Shown here in pieces: positions 1-6,387 of a DNA stretch of 22,336 bases. The DNA comes from Promethearchaeota archaeon (lineage in GTDB: Archaea; Asgardarchaeota; Lokiarchaeia; Sigynarchaeales; SOKP01). The first letter of the stretch is position 1; every line of letters begins with the position of its first letter. The position numbers and the translations under genes are program-made. The stretch spans positions 1-22,336 of the forward strand of contig DAOUUT010000020.1 of NCBI GenBank assembly GCA_030668025.1, read 5' to 3'. A model generated the notes under the pieces. That model saw only the letters and a program-made list of their open reading frames with translations, did no database searches and had not been told where the DNA came from.

Positions 1-369
1 AATGTATCCTTGTAAATCGGCCCATGTTGTTCCACCTTCGACTAAAGCATACATATCATCTTCATTCACTTCAATTATTCGATTCAGCCGCCTCAGGTCA
101 ACAACGATCCCTCCCTTTATTGGTGTAGCAGTAGAACCAAAGTTGATCCCCGAAACCCAAGGTATTATTGGAATTTTGTGATTATTTGCAATTTTAACGA
201 TTTCTTGGACTTCTTCCGCGGAATTTGGCATTATTACAATATCACATATTCCTTCTGGTTCAGCCGTGATAAAATCATAGTGGTAGAGAAATGTTATTTC
301 AGGTTGATCTGAGACATATTTTTCTCCAACAACTTTTCCTAATTCATTAACTATTTCGCTATTAATCAT
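1..369 (-). CDS. GlcD-type FAD-linked oxidase, N-terminal part (leaves the window)
   Basis: This is the first 123 codons of a minus-strand gene that runs off the left edge. The translation starts MINSEIVNELGKVVGEKYVS and contains the N-terminal half of the PCMH-type FAD-binding domain (FAD_binding_4): a VIMPNSAEEVQEIV segment, then IPIIPWVSGINFG and GGIVVDLRRLNRI, the loop that holds the FAD pyrophosphate. It is a clear paralogue of the complete oxidase at 17603-19084, which has PYVSGNNVGG and GGILVDFGKKMNKI at the same places. The start codon is supported by a Shine-Dalgarno AGGTGA at 377-382. Family members oxidise 2-hydroxyacids such as glycolate or D-lactate at a flavin; the substrate cannot be told from this part. 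The gene diverges from the arginase-fold gene on the right. Confidence 0.9.
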   Translation of the reverse strand, partial: MINSEIVNELGKVVGEKYVSDQPEITFLYHYDFITAEPEGICDIVIMPNSAEEVQEIVKIANNHKIPIIPWVSGINFGSTATPIKGGIVVDLRRLNRIIEVNEDDMYALVEGGTTWADLQGYI

Positions 370-456
370 TTTTATTTCACCTATTAAATAATACTAATTC
401 ACTCCAATATTTATACAAATTTAAGAGAATTTAATTTTTATTTAACCAACTTATTA

Positions 457-467
457 TTTAAATATAT
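457..467 (+). promoter_or_regulatory. TATA box for the arginase-family gene
   Basis: The sequence TTTAAATATAT lies about 30-38 bases before the ATG at 496. At usual archaeal spacing the transcript would start only a few bases before the start codon, so the mRNA is probably leaderless; no Shine-Dalgarno is visible. Confidence 0.5.
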
Positions 468-495
468 AGAAACACGTATAGAAATCTCTTCAGTA

Positions 496-1596
496 ATGAG
501 AAAAGAAATTAAAGTATTTGGTGCTGCACTTGATGCGAGTGACTTCCCCCTTAGTATTCAGATGAAACTTACATACTTAAATCAATTAGCTCAAAATTTT
601 GGTAATAAATCAAATTTCATTGATCCCTATGAAGCTTTTCTTATGCATTCTAGTATTTTAACAGAGCAAAAATTCCTCAAGATTGGTAAATTTCCTATTG
701 ACTCTTGGCTAACACCTAAACCCAAACTCGAGGATTTCAATCTAATAAATCAATCTAATTTCTCAAGATTTACAAATGATGGCTTATTAAAACCAATTTC
801 AGATAATCTTAAGAGATATATAAACATTAATGTATTACCTGACATTCCCTTAATGATTGGAGTCGATCACTCGTTAACGGGAGGAGTTTTAACTGCTCTT
901 TCCAAAGAATATGGACCTGAAAATCTATTAGTCTTAATTTTTGACGCTCATTTTGACGGATTACCAGCGAATATATCAAGCGATATCTCAAAATATACAA
1001 ATGATCATCCAAATGAAGTAAATCCTTTAGTACCTGAATATCATTATTCACAAATGGAAGGTATTGAGATTAAAAATACTTACACATGTGCTTCGTTTTT
1101 AAATAATTTGATAAAAGCTAAAATCATAAGACCTGAAAATTTGATAATTTTTGGATGTCAAGATTATCCAGATGACAAATATCGAGCGTTAAATGATCCA
1201 AGAATTGTAGAATTTGTTGAGTTTTATGATAAAATGGAAATAAACGGTGTTAAATTCATACCCAAAGCAGAAACTTCACAAATGCTTGCTAGATTAAAGC
1301 AAATCCTAAAGGATACAGTGAAATCGAATTTTTATCTGTCCTTTGATGTAGATGTTGGTGCTTTAAAAGAAATTATTGCTGCTAGATTTAGAAATGTTCT
1401 TGGACTTGATCAATTAACAATCATTAGTGCTGCTAAAATTATTAACAACGTAATAAAAACATCAGATAATAAGCTAGTCGGTCTTGATGTGATGGAAATT
1501 GAAACTCATTTATTAAATAAGGTTTTTCCTAAGTCAGGTAGGGAAGATCAAACAATTGAAGTGGTGGATAATTTTCTTAGAATCTTTTTTTATTAA
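496..1596 (+). CDS. Arginase/agmatinase (ureohydrolase) family protein
   Basis: The 366-residue protein carries the manganese-binding signature of the ureohydrolase fold: VDHS (His125), DAHFD (Asp150, His152, Asp154) and SFDVD (Asp284, Asp286), followed by GLDVMEIETH near 329-338. These are the six usual metal ligands of arginase, agmatinase and formimidoylglutamase, which hydrolyse guanidino or formimino groups. It departs from the classical enzymes in two ways. The SFDVD motif is followed by VGAL and not by the usual DP, and the protein is about 60 residues longer than typical, with an extra stretch near 155-200 after the DAHFD motif. The fold and metal site are therefore well supported, but the substrate is unknown. 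It is cytoplasmic and is transcribed alone, away from the FAD oxidase on the left. Confidence 0.85.
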   Translation: MRKEIKVFGAALDASDFPLSIQMKLTYLNQLAQNFGNKSNFIDPYEAFLMHSSILTEQKFLKIGKFPIDSWLTPKPKLEDFNLINQSNFSRFTNDGLLKPISDNLKRYININVLPDIPLMIGVDHSLTGGVLTALSKEYGPENLLVLIFDAHFDGLPANISSDISKYTNDHPNEVNPLVPEYHYSQMEGIEIKNTYTCASFLNNLIKAKIIRPENLIIFGCQDYPDDKYRALNDPRIVEFVEFYDKMEINGVKFIPKAETSQMLARLKQILKDTVKSNFYLSFDVDVGALKEIIAARFRNVLGLDQLTIISAAKIINNVIKTSDNKLVGLDVMEIETHLLNKVFPKSGREDQTIEVVDNFLRIFFY

Positions 1597-1617
1597 ATCT
1601 TATAAATAAAATAAATT

Positions 1618-1628
1618 AAAAAAAAAAA
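1618..1628 (-). terminator. Oligo-T terminator (minus strand)
   Basis: Eleven A residues on the plus strand read as an 11-base T-run on the minus strand, about 19 bases after the stop of the membrane-protein gene at 1647. Archaeal transcription typically ends at such T-runs. The plus-strand arginase-family gene ends in its own T7 at 1585-1591. Confidence 0.45.
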
Positions 1629-1646
1629 TAAGAATTATTTTGATAA

Positions 1647-2045
1647 CTATTTCTTTTCTTCTCTTAGATAGAAATAAGTATTGAAGACTATTAATACTAT
1701 CATTACTATGGTGTCTAACCAATGAAAGATGAGATTAGTTGCTGAGCGAGTTACGTAAATAATCGATGTAACATTGACAAGGACAAATATAGTAAGCGCT
1801 ATAATTGCATACTGGAAAAACAATTTGATATAATCCCAATCTCCCTTAATTATTCCAAGCAAAACTGGAATTCCCATAGCAATTAAGGCTCCACCAAAAA
1901 GACGCCAAAAGTGAGGGTCAAAATAGGGCGCATCATTAAGAGAATAAACTGTTTCTGGAAGAAACACATACATTATACCATAGACAAATGCGACGATCAT
2001 GTTAATAATTAACACAATTTTCATTTCTTTTGAGAATTCTGCCAT
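1647..2045 (-). CDS. Four-helix integral membrane protein of unknown function
   Basis: The 132-residue protein has four predicted membrane helices at about 9-28, 47-66, 72-98 and 106-127, with a charged end REEKK. Conserved-looking polar features are WRLFGG at the start of helix 2, GDWDY in the loop before helix 3 and HWLD in helix 4. No catalytic motif is visible and I do not recognise the family. The start ATG has AGGT about ten bases upstream. It lies between two convergent or co-directional genes with long gaps on the right, so it is probably transcribed on its own. Confidence 0.75.
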   Translation of the reverse strand: MAEFSKEMKIVLIINMIVAFVYGIMYVFLPETVYSLNDAPYFDPHFWRLFGGALIAMGIPVLLGIIKGDWDYIKLFFQYAIIALTIFVLVNVTSIIYVTRSATNLIFHWLDTIVMIVLIVFNTYFYLREEKK

Positions 2046-2523
2046 GATTTATATACCTTGAATTTCGTTTTTTAAAAATTATAAATAAATAATATGCTAG
2101 ATGGATATAAAAGTGTTTACAAAAAAGTAAATCAAAGTGCAATAATGAAAGAATTTTATGATTTAATAGTTTGATATTTTATACAAGATTGTAAAAAGAA
2201 AAAAAAGATATATAGAATAGGAGGATGATTGGTCTGAGTAGAATCAAACCAAACTCAATCCTCAGTTTTATATACAGATTAAAGATTTCAACCCTCGATG
2301 AGACTTTCTCTCCTTAAGTACTATCTATTTCCTATGGATACTCAATAAGAATAGAGGATTTACTTCTATTTATAGTTTTTATTATTGAACATTCATGGAA
2401 GTTCCGAATCGTAATGGAATTATGACTATTCAAATGAATAGAAAATAAGATTTTATAACTTTTCATGGGTATTCTGAGAAGAATAAAGCAGTCTAGTAAA
2501 CACAATAAAGGTAGAATTTTGAA
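2046..2523. other. 478-base intergenic region without a convincing gene
   Basis: Very AT-rich spacer between the membrane-protein start and the end of alaX. It holds the promoter of the minus-strand membrane gene (an ATTTATAAT-like element near 2076-2086), a two-part hairpin at 2221-2262, and two very short ATG ORFs (2094-2174 and 2225-2317) that I do not call as genes. Confidence 0.5.
2221..2262. other. Two-part hairpin, possible small RNA
   Basis: An outer 6-bp stem GAGGAT/ATCCTC encloses an asymmetric internal loop and an inner 5-bp stem TTGGT/ACCAA with a 14-base loop. It is the most GC-rich and most structured part of an otherwise featureless gap, and a TATA-like GATATATAG lies just left of it. 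It could be a small RNA on either strand or a chance structure; no known family fits. Confidence 0.2.
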
Positions 2524-3231
2524 TTATTTGAGTATGAAATATAATCTCCTATTATTTTTTCCTTTATTTACAGTCTTGCTAATTTCAATTTCGCCTACTT
2601 CTTTTAGGCTTTTAACGTGGGTTCCACCGTCTACTTGTTTATCGATATCTCCAATTTTAACTATGCGAAATTCTTGTAAATCTTTAGGTAAGCCAACTGC
2701 TAATCTCGCAAGTTCGGGTTCTTCTAAAACAGCGGTTCTAGACATCGTTTCAATAGTGATTGGGAGGTCTTGTTTAATTATTTCGTTTGATTCCTCGACA
2801 TAGGTTCGTAACTTTTCCGGTGAATAATCCTCCATTGAGAAATCCATTCTTGCTTTATCTAATTCAATCTGGTTGCCTGTGATTTTAGCGTTCGCTCTTC
2901 GGAATAGTAGATTTGAGACGAGGTGACAAGCAGTATGGTAACGCATATAGGTATATCGCCTTTCCCAATCGATTTCGCATGTAACCACGTCTCCTTTTTT
3001 CAATCCCGGTTTTTCTACTTCGTGGCTAATTTCTCCAGAAAATTTTCCTACGTAAACAACCTTGAATTTTTCAGCGTCTTTAATTATATAACCCTCGTCC
3101 CATGGTTGGCCGCCTCCTTTAGGATAAAAAGCTGTTTTATCAAGGATAATATATTTATCATCTTTCACAGAAACAACTTTAGCTTTCCAATTCTTTAAAT
3201 AGGAATCTTTCATGTATAATGCTTCCGTCAT
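2524..3231 (-). CDS. alaX: AlaX-type alanyl-tRNA editing protein
   Basis: Free-standing homologue of the editing domain of alanyl-tRNA synthetase; such proteins hydrolyse Ser- or Gly-mischarged tRNA-Ala in trans. The protein has the glycine-rich FYPKGGGQPWD motif, the zinc-binding HTACH motif, and DGGTHVKSLKEVGEIEI near the C-terminus. The last corresponds to the family's CxxxH zinc motif, but the first position is Asp in place of Cys, leaving GGTH. At 235 residues it is the size of the medium AlaX-M class, without the long C-terminal domain of AlaX-L. I place the start at the ATG at 3231 (MTEALYMKDSYLKNW), because family members begin this way; an ATG at 3285 would add 18 unmatched residues. 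Editing function is likely; which amino acid it removes is not shown. Confidence 0.9.
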   Translation of the reverse strand: MTEALYMKDSYLKNWKAKVVSVKDDKYIILDKTAFYPKGGGQPWDEGYIIKDAEKFKVVYVGKFSGEISHEVEKPGLKKGDVVTCEIDWERRYTYMRYHTACHLVSNLLFRRANAKITGNQIELDKARMDFSMEDYSPEKLRTYVEESNEIIKQDLPITIETMSRTAVLEEPELARLAVGLPKDLQEFRIVKIGDIDKQVDGGTHVKSLKEVGEIEISKTVNKGKNNRRLYFILK

Positions 3232-3379
3232 AGAGTATAAGAAAGTAGTTACACTTATAACTATATTCTTAAGATTTTCTGGCAATTATCCAAAATCTCT
3301 GAAATCAACCAGTTCTTAAAAATAACTAGCAAGAATTTCAAATCGGAGAAAGTTTTAAATTTAGATAAATTTTTTTATT

Positions 3380-3532
3380 TTAATCTTTCTCGTAAAGCTC
3401 TCCGGGTTTTGCACCACAAAAAGCTTCGATCTTCATGAATTTCATTTCTTTGGAGCAATTAGGGCAGAAATATTTGCCAGGCTCTTTATCTGTAAATGAA
3501 TACCCACATTCTTTACAAATTACTGCGTTCAT
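3380..3532 (-). CDS. 50-residue zinc-ribbon protein
   Basis: A short ORF beginning MNAVICKECGYSFTDKEPGK and containing two CxxC knuckles, CKEC and CPNC, spaced as in a rubredoxin-like or zinc-ribbon fold, plus a fifth Cys in AFCGAKPGELYEKD. The regular ribbon pattern, with a Gly-Tyr after the first knuckle and an aromatic before the second, supports a real gene. A TATA-like TTTATAAT lies about 40 bases upstream on the minus strand. It sits alone between alaX and the longin-like gene. It may bind nucleic acid or a protein partner; no function can be assigned. Confidence 0.7.
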   Translation of the reverse strand: MNAVICKECGYSFTDKEPGKYFCPNCSKEMKFMKIEAFCGAKPGELYEKD

Positions 3533-3787
3533 AGTATTTTAATCACGAATTAACTTTTAAAATGTTCTTATTATAAAATAGAAATCATCTAAGCCTTATT
3601 TAAATAAAAGATAAGACTCATTTGTTTTTTTAATATAAAAAAAAAAAGATATTGTATTATGAATCATTATGTATTATGTATTGTGATTTTTATTACTCAA
3701 ATTTAATACCCTTGCTTGATTATAAGAAAGATAATGAATTTTAGAGGAATTTAAAAGAATTATTATTTAACCTTAGTTGATGTACCT

Positions 3788-4759
3788 ATGCTTTATTTTT
3801 TATTTCTTTATCATAGTGAATCAGGAGAATTATTTTATGAGAAAGAGTTCCAAGTAGATATTAATTCTCAAATGGACCTATTTGGCTCTTTTTTTTCTGC
3901 ATTAAAATTATTTGTTTCTCAAATGGCAAGTGATGGTACAGGGGATTTAAAAACAATTGGATTAGGAAATTTAATGGCTTCTATAGATAGAATACAAGAG
4001 GCCAACATTGACTTAGTTATAATCGCAGAAAATGATGATAAAAAAGAAATTCAAAAATTAAGTTTAAAACTAAATAGTATCGTTTTAAATTATAAAGAGT
4101 TATTCTTAGCTTCTTTCGTTAAATCGGAAGAATTCGAAAAGTTTGATAAAGAAATTACTGATATCCTACTTTCCCATCGAAAAATATTAGATCCTAAAGT
4201 ATTACTTGAAAAACAGAAAGATTTTTTAAAATCTATATGGCATCAGAGAGGAAAAATTTCAGATCAACTAAGAGACCAAAGAACAGATTTAGAAAACGAG
4301 AGAACTAATATAGTTAATAAACTTCCAAAAGAAAAGAATAATTTAAAAAAACTTTCCTTATGCAAACTAATACTAGAGCTCTCAGATAAGCTTGAAGACG
4401 AACAATTCTTTTTAGAGTACCAAAAAAAGGCTAAAATTATTGCGAAAGAAATCAAAGACCAGAAAGTTCGATTGAAATATTTTCTAAACCAAGCCAAAGA
4501 ATCGTTAAAAGGAATCTCAGCTCCTTTTGGAGAAAGTACATTAATAAAAGGTGATTTTAAAGAAGTTTACACGAATCTGTATTCTTTTAGTTCAAAATTA
4601 AAAAATTTTGCTTCTTTAGAAGTTTACGAGAAATACTATAATTTAGCGAGCAAATTAATTCTCAGAAAAGGGATCTCTCCTGAAGAGTTTTCATTGGTAA
4701 TTGAAGAGATACGCAATATGGACGATAATATTGATTCTTATTTGCAGGTGGAAATTTGA
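3788..4759 (+). CDS. Longin/roadblock-like N-terminal domain with coiled-coil C-terminus
   Basis: The first ~105 residues follow the pattern of a longin-type domain: strand LYFLFLYHSESG, strand ELFYEKEFQV, a long helix (about 28-48), then a strand LVIIAEN and a closing helix DDKKEIQKLSLKLNSIVL. The same layout, including the ND-D then helix feature, is seen at the start of the Arf-like GTPase at 11961-13337 (FIIGFNDDIEVVKIELTKLK). Residues about 110-323 are helical, rich in Lys and Glu, with heptad-like stretches (LEKQKDFLKSI, LRDQRTDLENERTNIV). There is no signal peptide or membrane segment. Longin and roadblock domains commonly bind small GTPases, so this may be a GTPase partner or scaffold; that is inference. 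A GTPase domain is absent. Confidence 0.75.
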   Translation: MLYFLFLYHSESGELFYEKEFQVDINSQMDLFGSFFSALKLFVSQMASDGTGDLKTIGLGNLMASIDRIQEANIDLVIIAENDDKKEIQKLSLKLNSIVLNYKELFLASFVKSEEFEKFDKEITDILLSHRKILDPKVLLEKQKDFLKSIWHQRGKISDQLRDQRTDLENERTNIVNKLPKEKNNLKKLSLCKLILELSDKLEDEQFFLEYQKKAKIIAKEIKDQKVRLKYFLNQAKESLKGISAPFGESTLIKGDFKEVYTNLYSFSSKLKNFASLEVYEKYYNLASKLILRKGISPEEFSLVIEEIRNMDDNIDSYLQVEI

Positions 4760-4772
4760 ACTGTTACCCTAA

Positions 4773-4788
4773 AACCCTAGCGGGGGTT
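4773..4788 (+). other. GC-rich hairpin after the longin-like gene
   Basis: AACCC and GGGTT form a 5-bp stem around a TAGCGG loop, 13 bases after the stop codon at 4759. It stands out in very AT-rich DNA and could take part in transcript ending or stability, but no T-run follows directly. Confidence 0.25.
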
Positions 4789-4867
4789 GTCAACACACAT
4801 CTAATATTTTTATGTATGTCTCATTCAAAAAAGGGTATTTTATAAACATTTAAGCGAATTCTATTTA

Positions 4868-4978
4868 TCATTTGAATCTCAACGTAAAAAAGCGCGTAAT
4901 TTTTTTGCATACTTTACAATAGTAGTAACCTTCTTCATTACCATTTGTTTTAGTTTTACAGATCGGACAAAATATCAT
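4868..4978 (-). CDS. 36-residue zinc-ribbon microprotein
   Basis: The minus-strand ORF begins MIFCPICKTKTNGNEEGYYY and continues with CKVCKKITRFF. CPIC and CKVC knuckles 13 residues apart, with the YYYC strand before the second, are the pattern of a minimal zinc ribbon, and the basic tail KKITRFFTLRFK suggests nucleic-acid or membrane contact. A TATA-like CTTATAAT element lies about 45-50 bases upstream. It resembles in design, but not in sequence, the 50-residue ribbon at 3380-3532. It lies antisense in the gap between the longin-like gene and the LRR gene. It is below usual gene-calling length, so the call rests on the motif. Confidence 0.6.
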   Translation of the reverse strand: MIFCPICKTKTNGNEEGYYYCKVCKKITRFFTLRFK

Positions 4979-5105
4979 TCTAAATCAAGTGATAAAGGTT
5001 GCGGTTTATTTTAAAGTTTGAAATTATAAGAAAAAAGTACGCTTAAATTTTGATTTATATTTAAAAAAGTAAGTGTTTAAAGAAAAACTATAAATTTTAA
5101 ATAAT

Positions 5106-5116
5106 TTAATATAAAT
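5106..5116 (+). promoter_or_regulatory. TATA box for the LRR gene
   Basis: TTAATATAAAT lies about 45-54 bases before the GTG at 5160, giving an expected transcript start near 5138-5142 and a leader of about 20-30 bases. No Shine-Dalgarno is visible before either candidate start. Confidence 0.4.
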
Positions 5117-5159
5117 CTCAGAGATATCAATTTGAAAAATAACCGATTTATTTATTTAA

Positions 5160-6200
5160 GTGAAGCAAATGAAATTTGTTGAATATAAGAACGAAAAATT
5201 TGAAATCAAGGATGGTTTTCTAGATCTTGGTTTATTAGAAATTAAAGATATCTCTGAAATTGAAGGTTTAGACAAAGTTAATATAACTCATCTAGAGCTC
5301 AGTTCAAATGATATTACGGAAATAAAAGGATTGGAAACGCTTCAGAACCTCGAAATTTTAAATTGCGGAAGCAATACTCTTACCGAAATTTCGGGATTAG
5401 ACGAATTAGTAAACCTAAAAATCTTACATTTAGCATCAAATCAAATTACAGAAATAAATGGGCTAGATAGTCTTACTGAGTTAAAAGAATTATATTTAAG
5501 AGGGAATCAAATTAATCAGTTGAGCGGGTTTAATTCTTTAGCTTCGCTTCAAAAATTAGATTTGTCTTGGAACTTAATTAGTAACGTAGAAAAGCTTGAA
5601 TTACAAAATTTAGAAGTGTTGTGGCTTGCTGGAAATCAGCTAACAAAAATCAAGGGACTTGAAGCTCTAAAAAATTTAAAAGTTTTGAACGTGGCAGGTA
5701 ATCAAATAACTGACATTAAGGGGCTTAAAAATCTGAAAAATTTAGAAGAATTATATTTAAATGATAACCAAATACAAGAATTAAACGGTTTAGATTCTCT
5801 TACTCAGTTAGAAACGTTGTGGATTACGGCAAACCAAATTGAACTGATTAAAGGTTTAAATAATTGTAACAATTTACAAGTTTTAAATTTAAAAGATAAT
5901 AAAATTCGCGAGATTACCGGTTTGTATTCGTTAACGAAATTAAGTAAGTTATTTCTTTCGGGGAACGAGATTACTTTCATAAAGGGACTTGAAACCCTTC
6001 AAAATTTAGAGACGTTAGATTTGGGAAATAATCAAATTAATCAGATAAATGGGCTAGAATCTTTAATGAATATAAAGGATTTATGGCTTAACGGAAATAA
6101 TATTCTCCAAGATTTGCTTGACCAGCTCGGGGGGCTTGATTCAAGCGGATGTGCTTTAGACCCAATAAAGTTTGTGGAATATTGTCTAATTAATTTATAA
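5160..6200 (+). CDS. SDS22-like leucine-rich repeat protein
   Basis: After a 40-residue N-terminal part the protein is a nearly perfect LRR solenoid. There are twelve repeats from residue 41 to 303, eleven of exactly 22 residues with the pattern xLxxLxLxxNxIxxIxGLxxL, then a degenerate thirteenth and a C-terminal cap (304-346) with one Cys. Repeat 5 (129-149) is one residue short and lacks the GL pair. The 22-residue length is that of the SDS22/internalin class, which bind protein ligands on the concave face. There is no signal peptide or membrane segment, so it should be cytoplasmic. The start may be the GTG at 5160 or the ATG at 5169; neither has a Shine-Dalgarno. The binding partner is unknown, but longin-like and GTPase genes are close by. 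Confidence 0.85.
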   Translation: MKQMKFVEYKNEKFEIKDGFLDLGLLEIKDISEIEGLDKVNITHLELSSNDITEIKGLETLQNLEILNCGSNTLTEISGLDELVNLKILHLASNQITEINGLDSLTELKELYLRGNQINQLSGFNSLASLQKLDLSWNLISNVEKLELQNLEVLWLAGNQLTKIKGLEALKNLKVLNVAGNQITDIKGLKNLKNLEELYLNDNQIQELNGLDSLTQLETLWITANQIELIKGLNNCNNLQVLNLKDNKIREITGLYSLTKLSKLFLSGNEITFIKGLETLQNLETLDLGNNQINQINGLESLMNIKDLWLNGNNILQDLLDQLGGLDSSGCALDPIKFVEYCLINL

Positions 6201-6387
6201 ATTCTTACTCTTATAATAAAATAAATCTGTTCATCCTTTGTTACAATATCACATCTTAAACCATGATTTTTTTCTTTTGTTCTGAAATTATTTAAAAATA
6301 AAGGAATAAACATATACAGAAAACTTAAATAATCCCCTTTTCAATTTTTGTACATGTTAGCATTTAAATAATTCTTCTTAGATTATA
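6201..6387. other. Intergenic region with promoter of the surface-protein gene
   Basis: AT-rich spacer with two possible TATA boxes for the downstream gene: CTTAAATAAT near 6324-6333 and TTTAAATA at 6363-6370. The first would put the TTG at 6388 on a leader of some 35 bases; the second would favour a start inside the called gene, such as the TTG at 6418. Confidence 0.35.

Noticed and set aside
2094..2174. 26-codon plus-strand ORF (MLDGYKSVYKKVNQSAIMKE...)
   Set aside because: No ribosome binding site, TATA-like element too close to the start, no motif; length expected by chance.
2225..2317. 30-codon plus-strand ORF with GGAGG touching its ATG
   Set aside because: The Shine-Dalgarno has no spacing to the start and the frame overlaps the hairpin; no family features.
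2200..2470. Possible tRNA or C/D-box RNA
   Set aside because: No T-loop consensus within acceptor-stem distance, and the box C and D matches are too poor.
2465..2803. 112-codon plus-strand ORF
   Set aside because: Antisense shadow of alaX, which has clear family motifs on the other strand.
4764..4846. TACCCT ... AGGGTA arms about 70 bases apart
   Set aside because: Six-base arms at that distance are expected by chance and enclose nothing recognisable.
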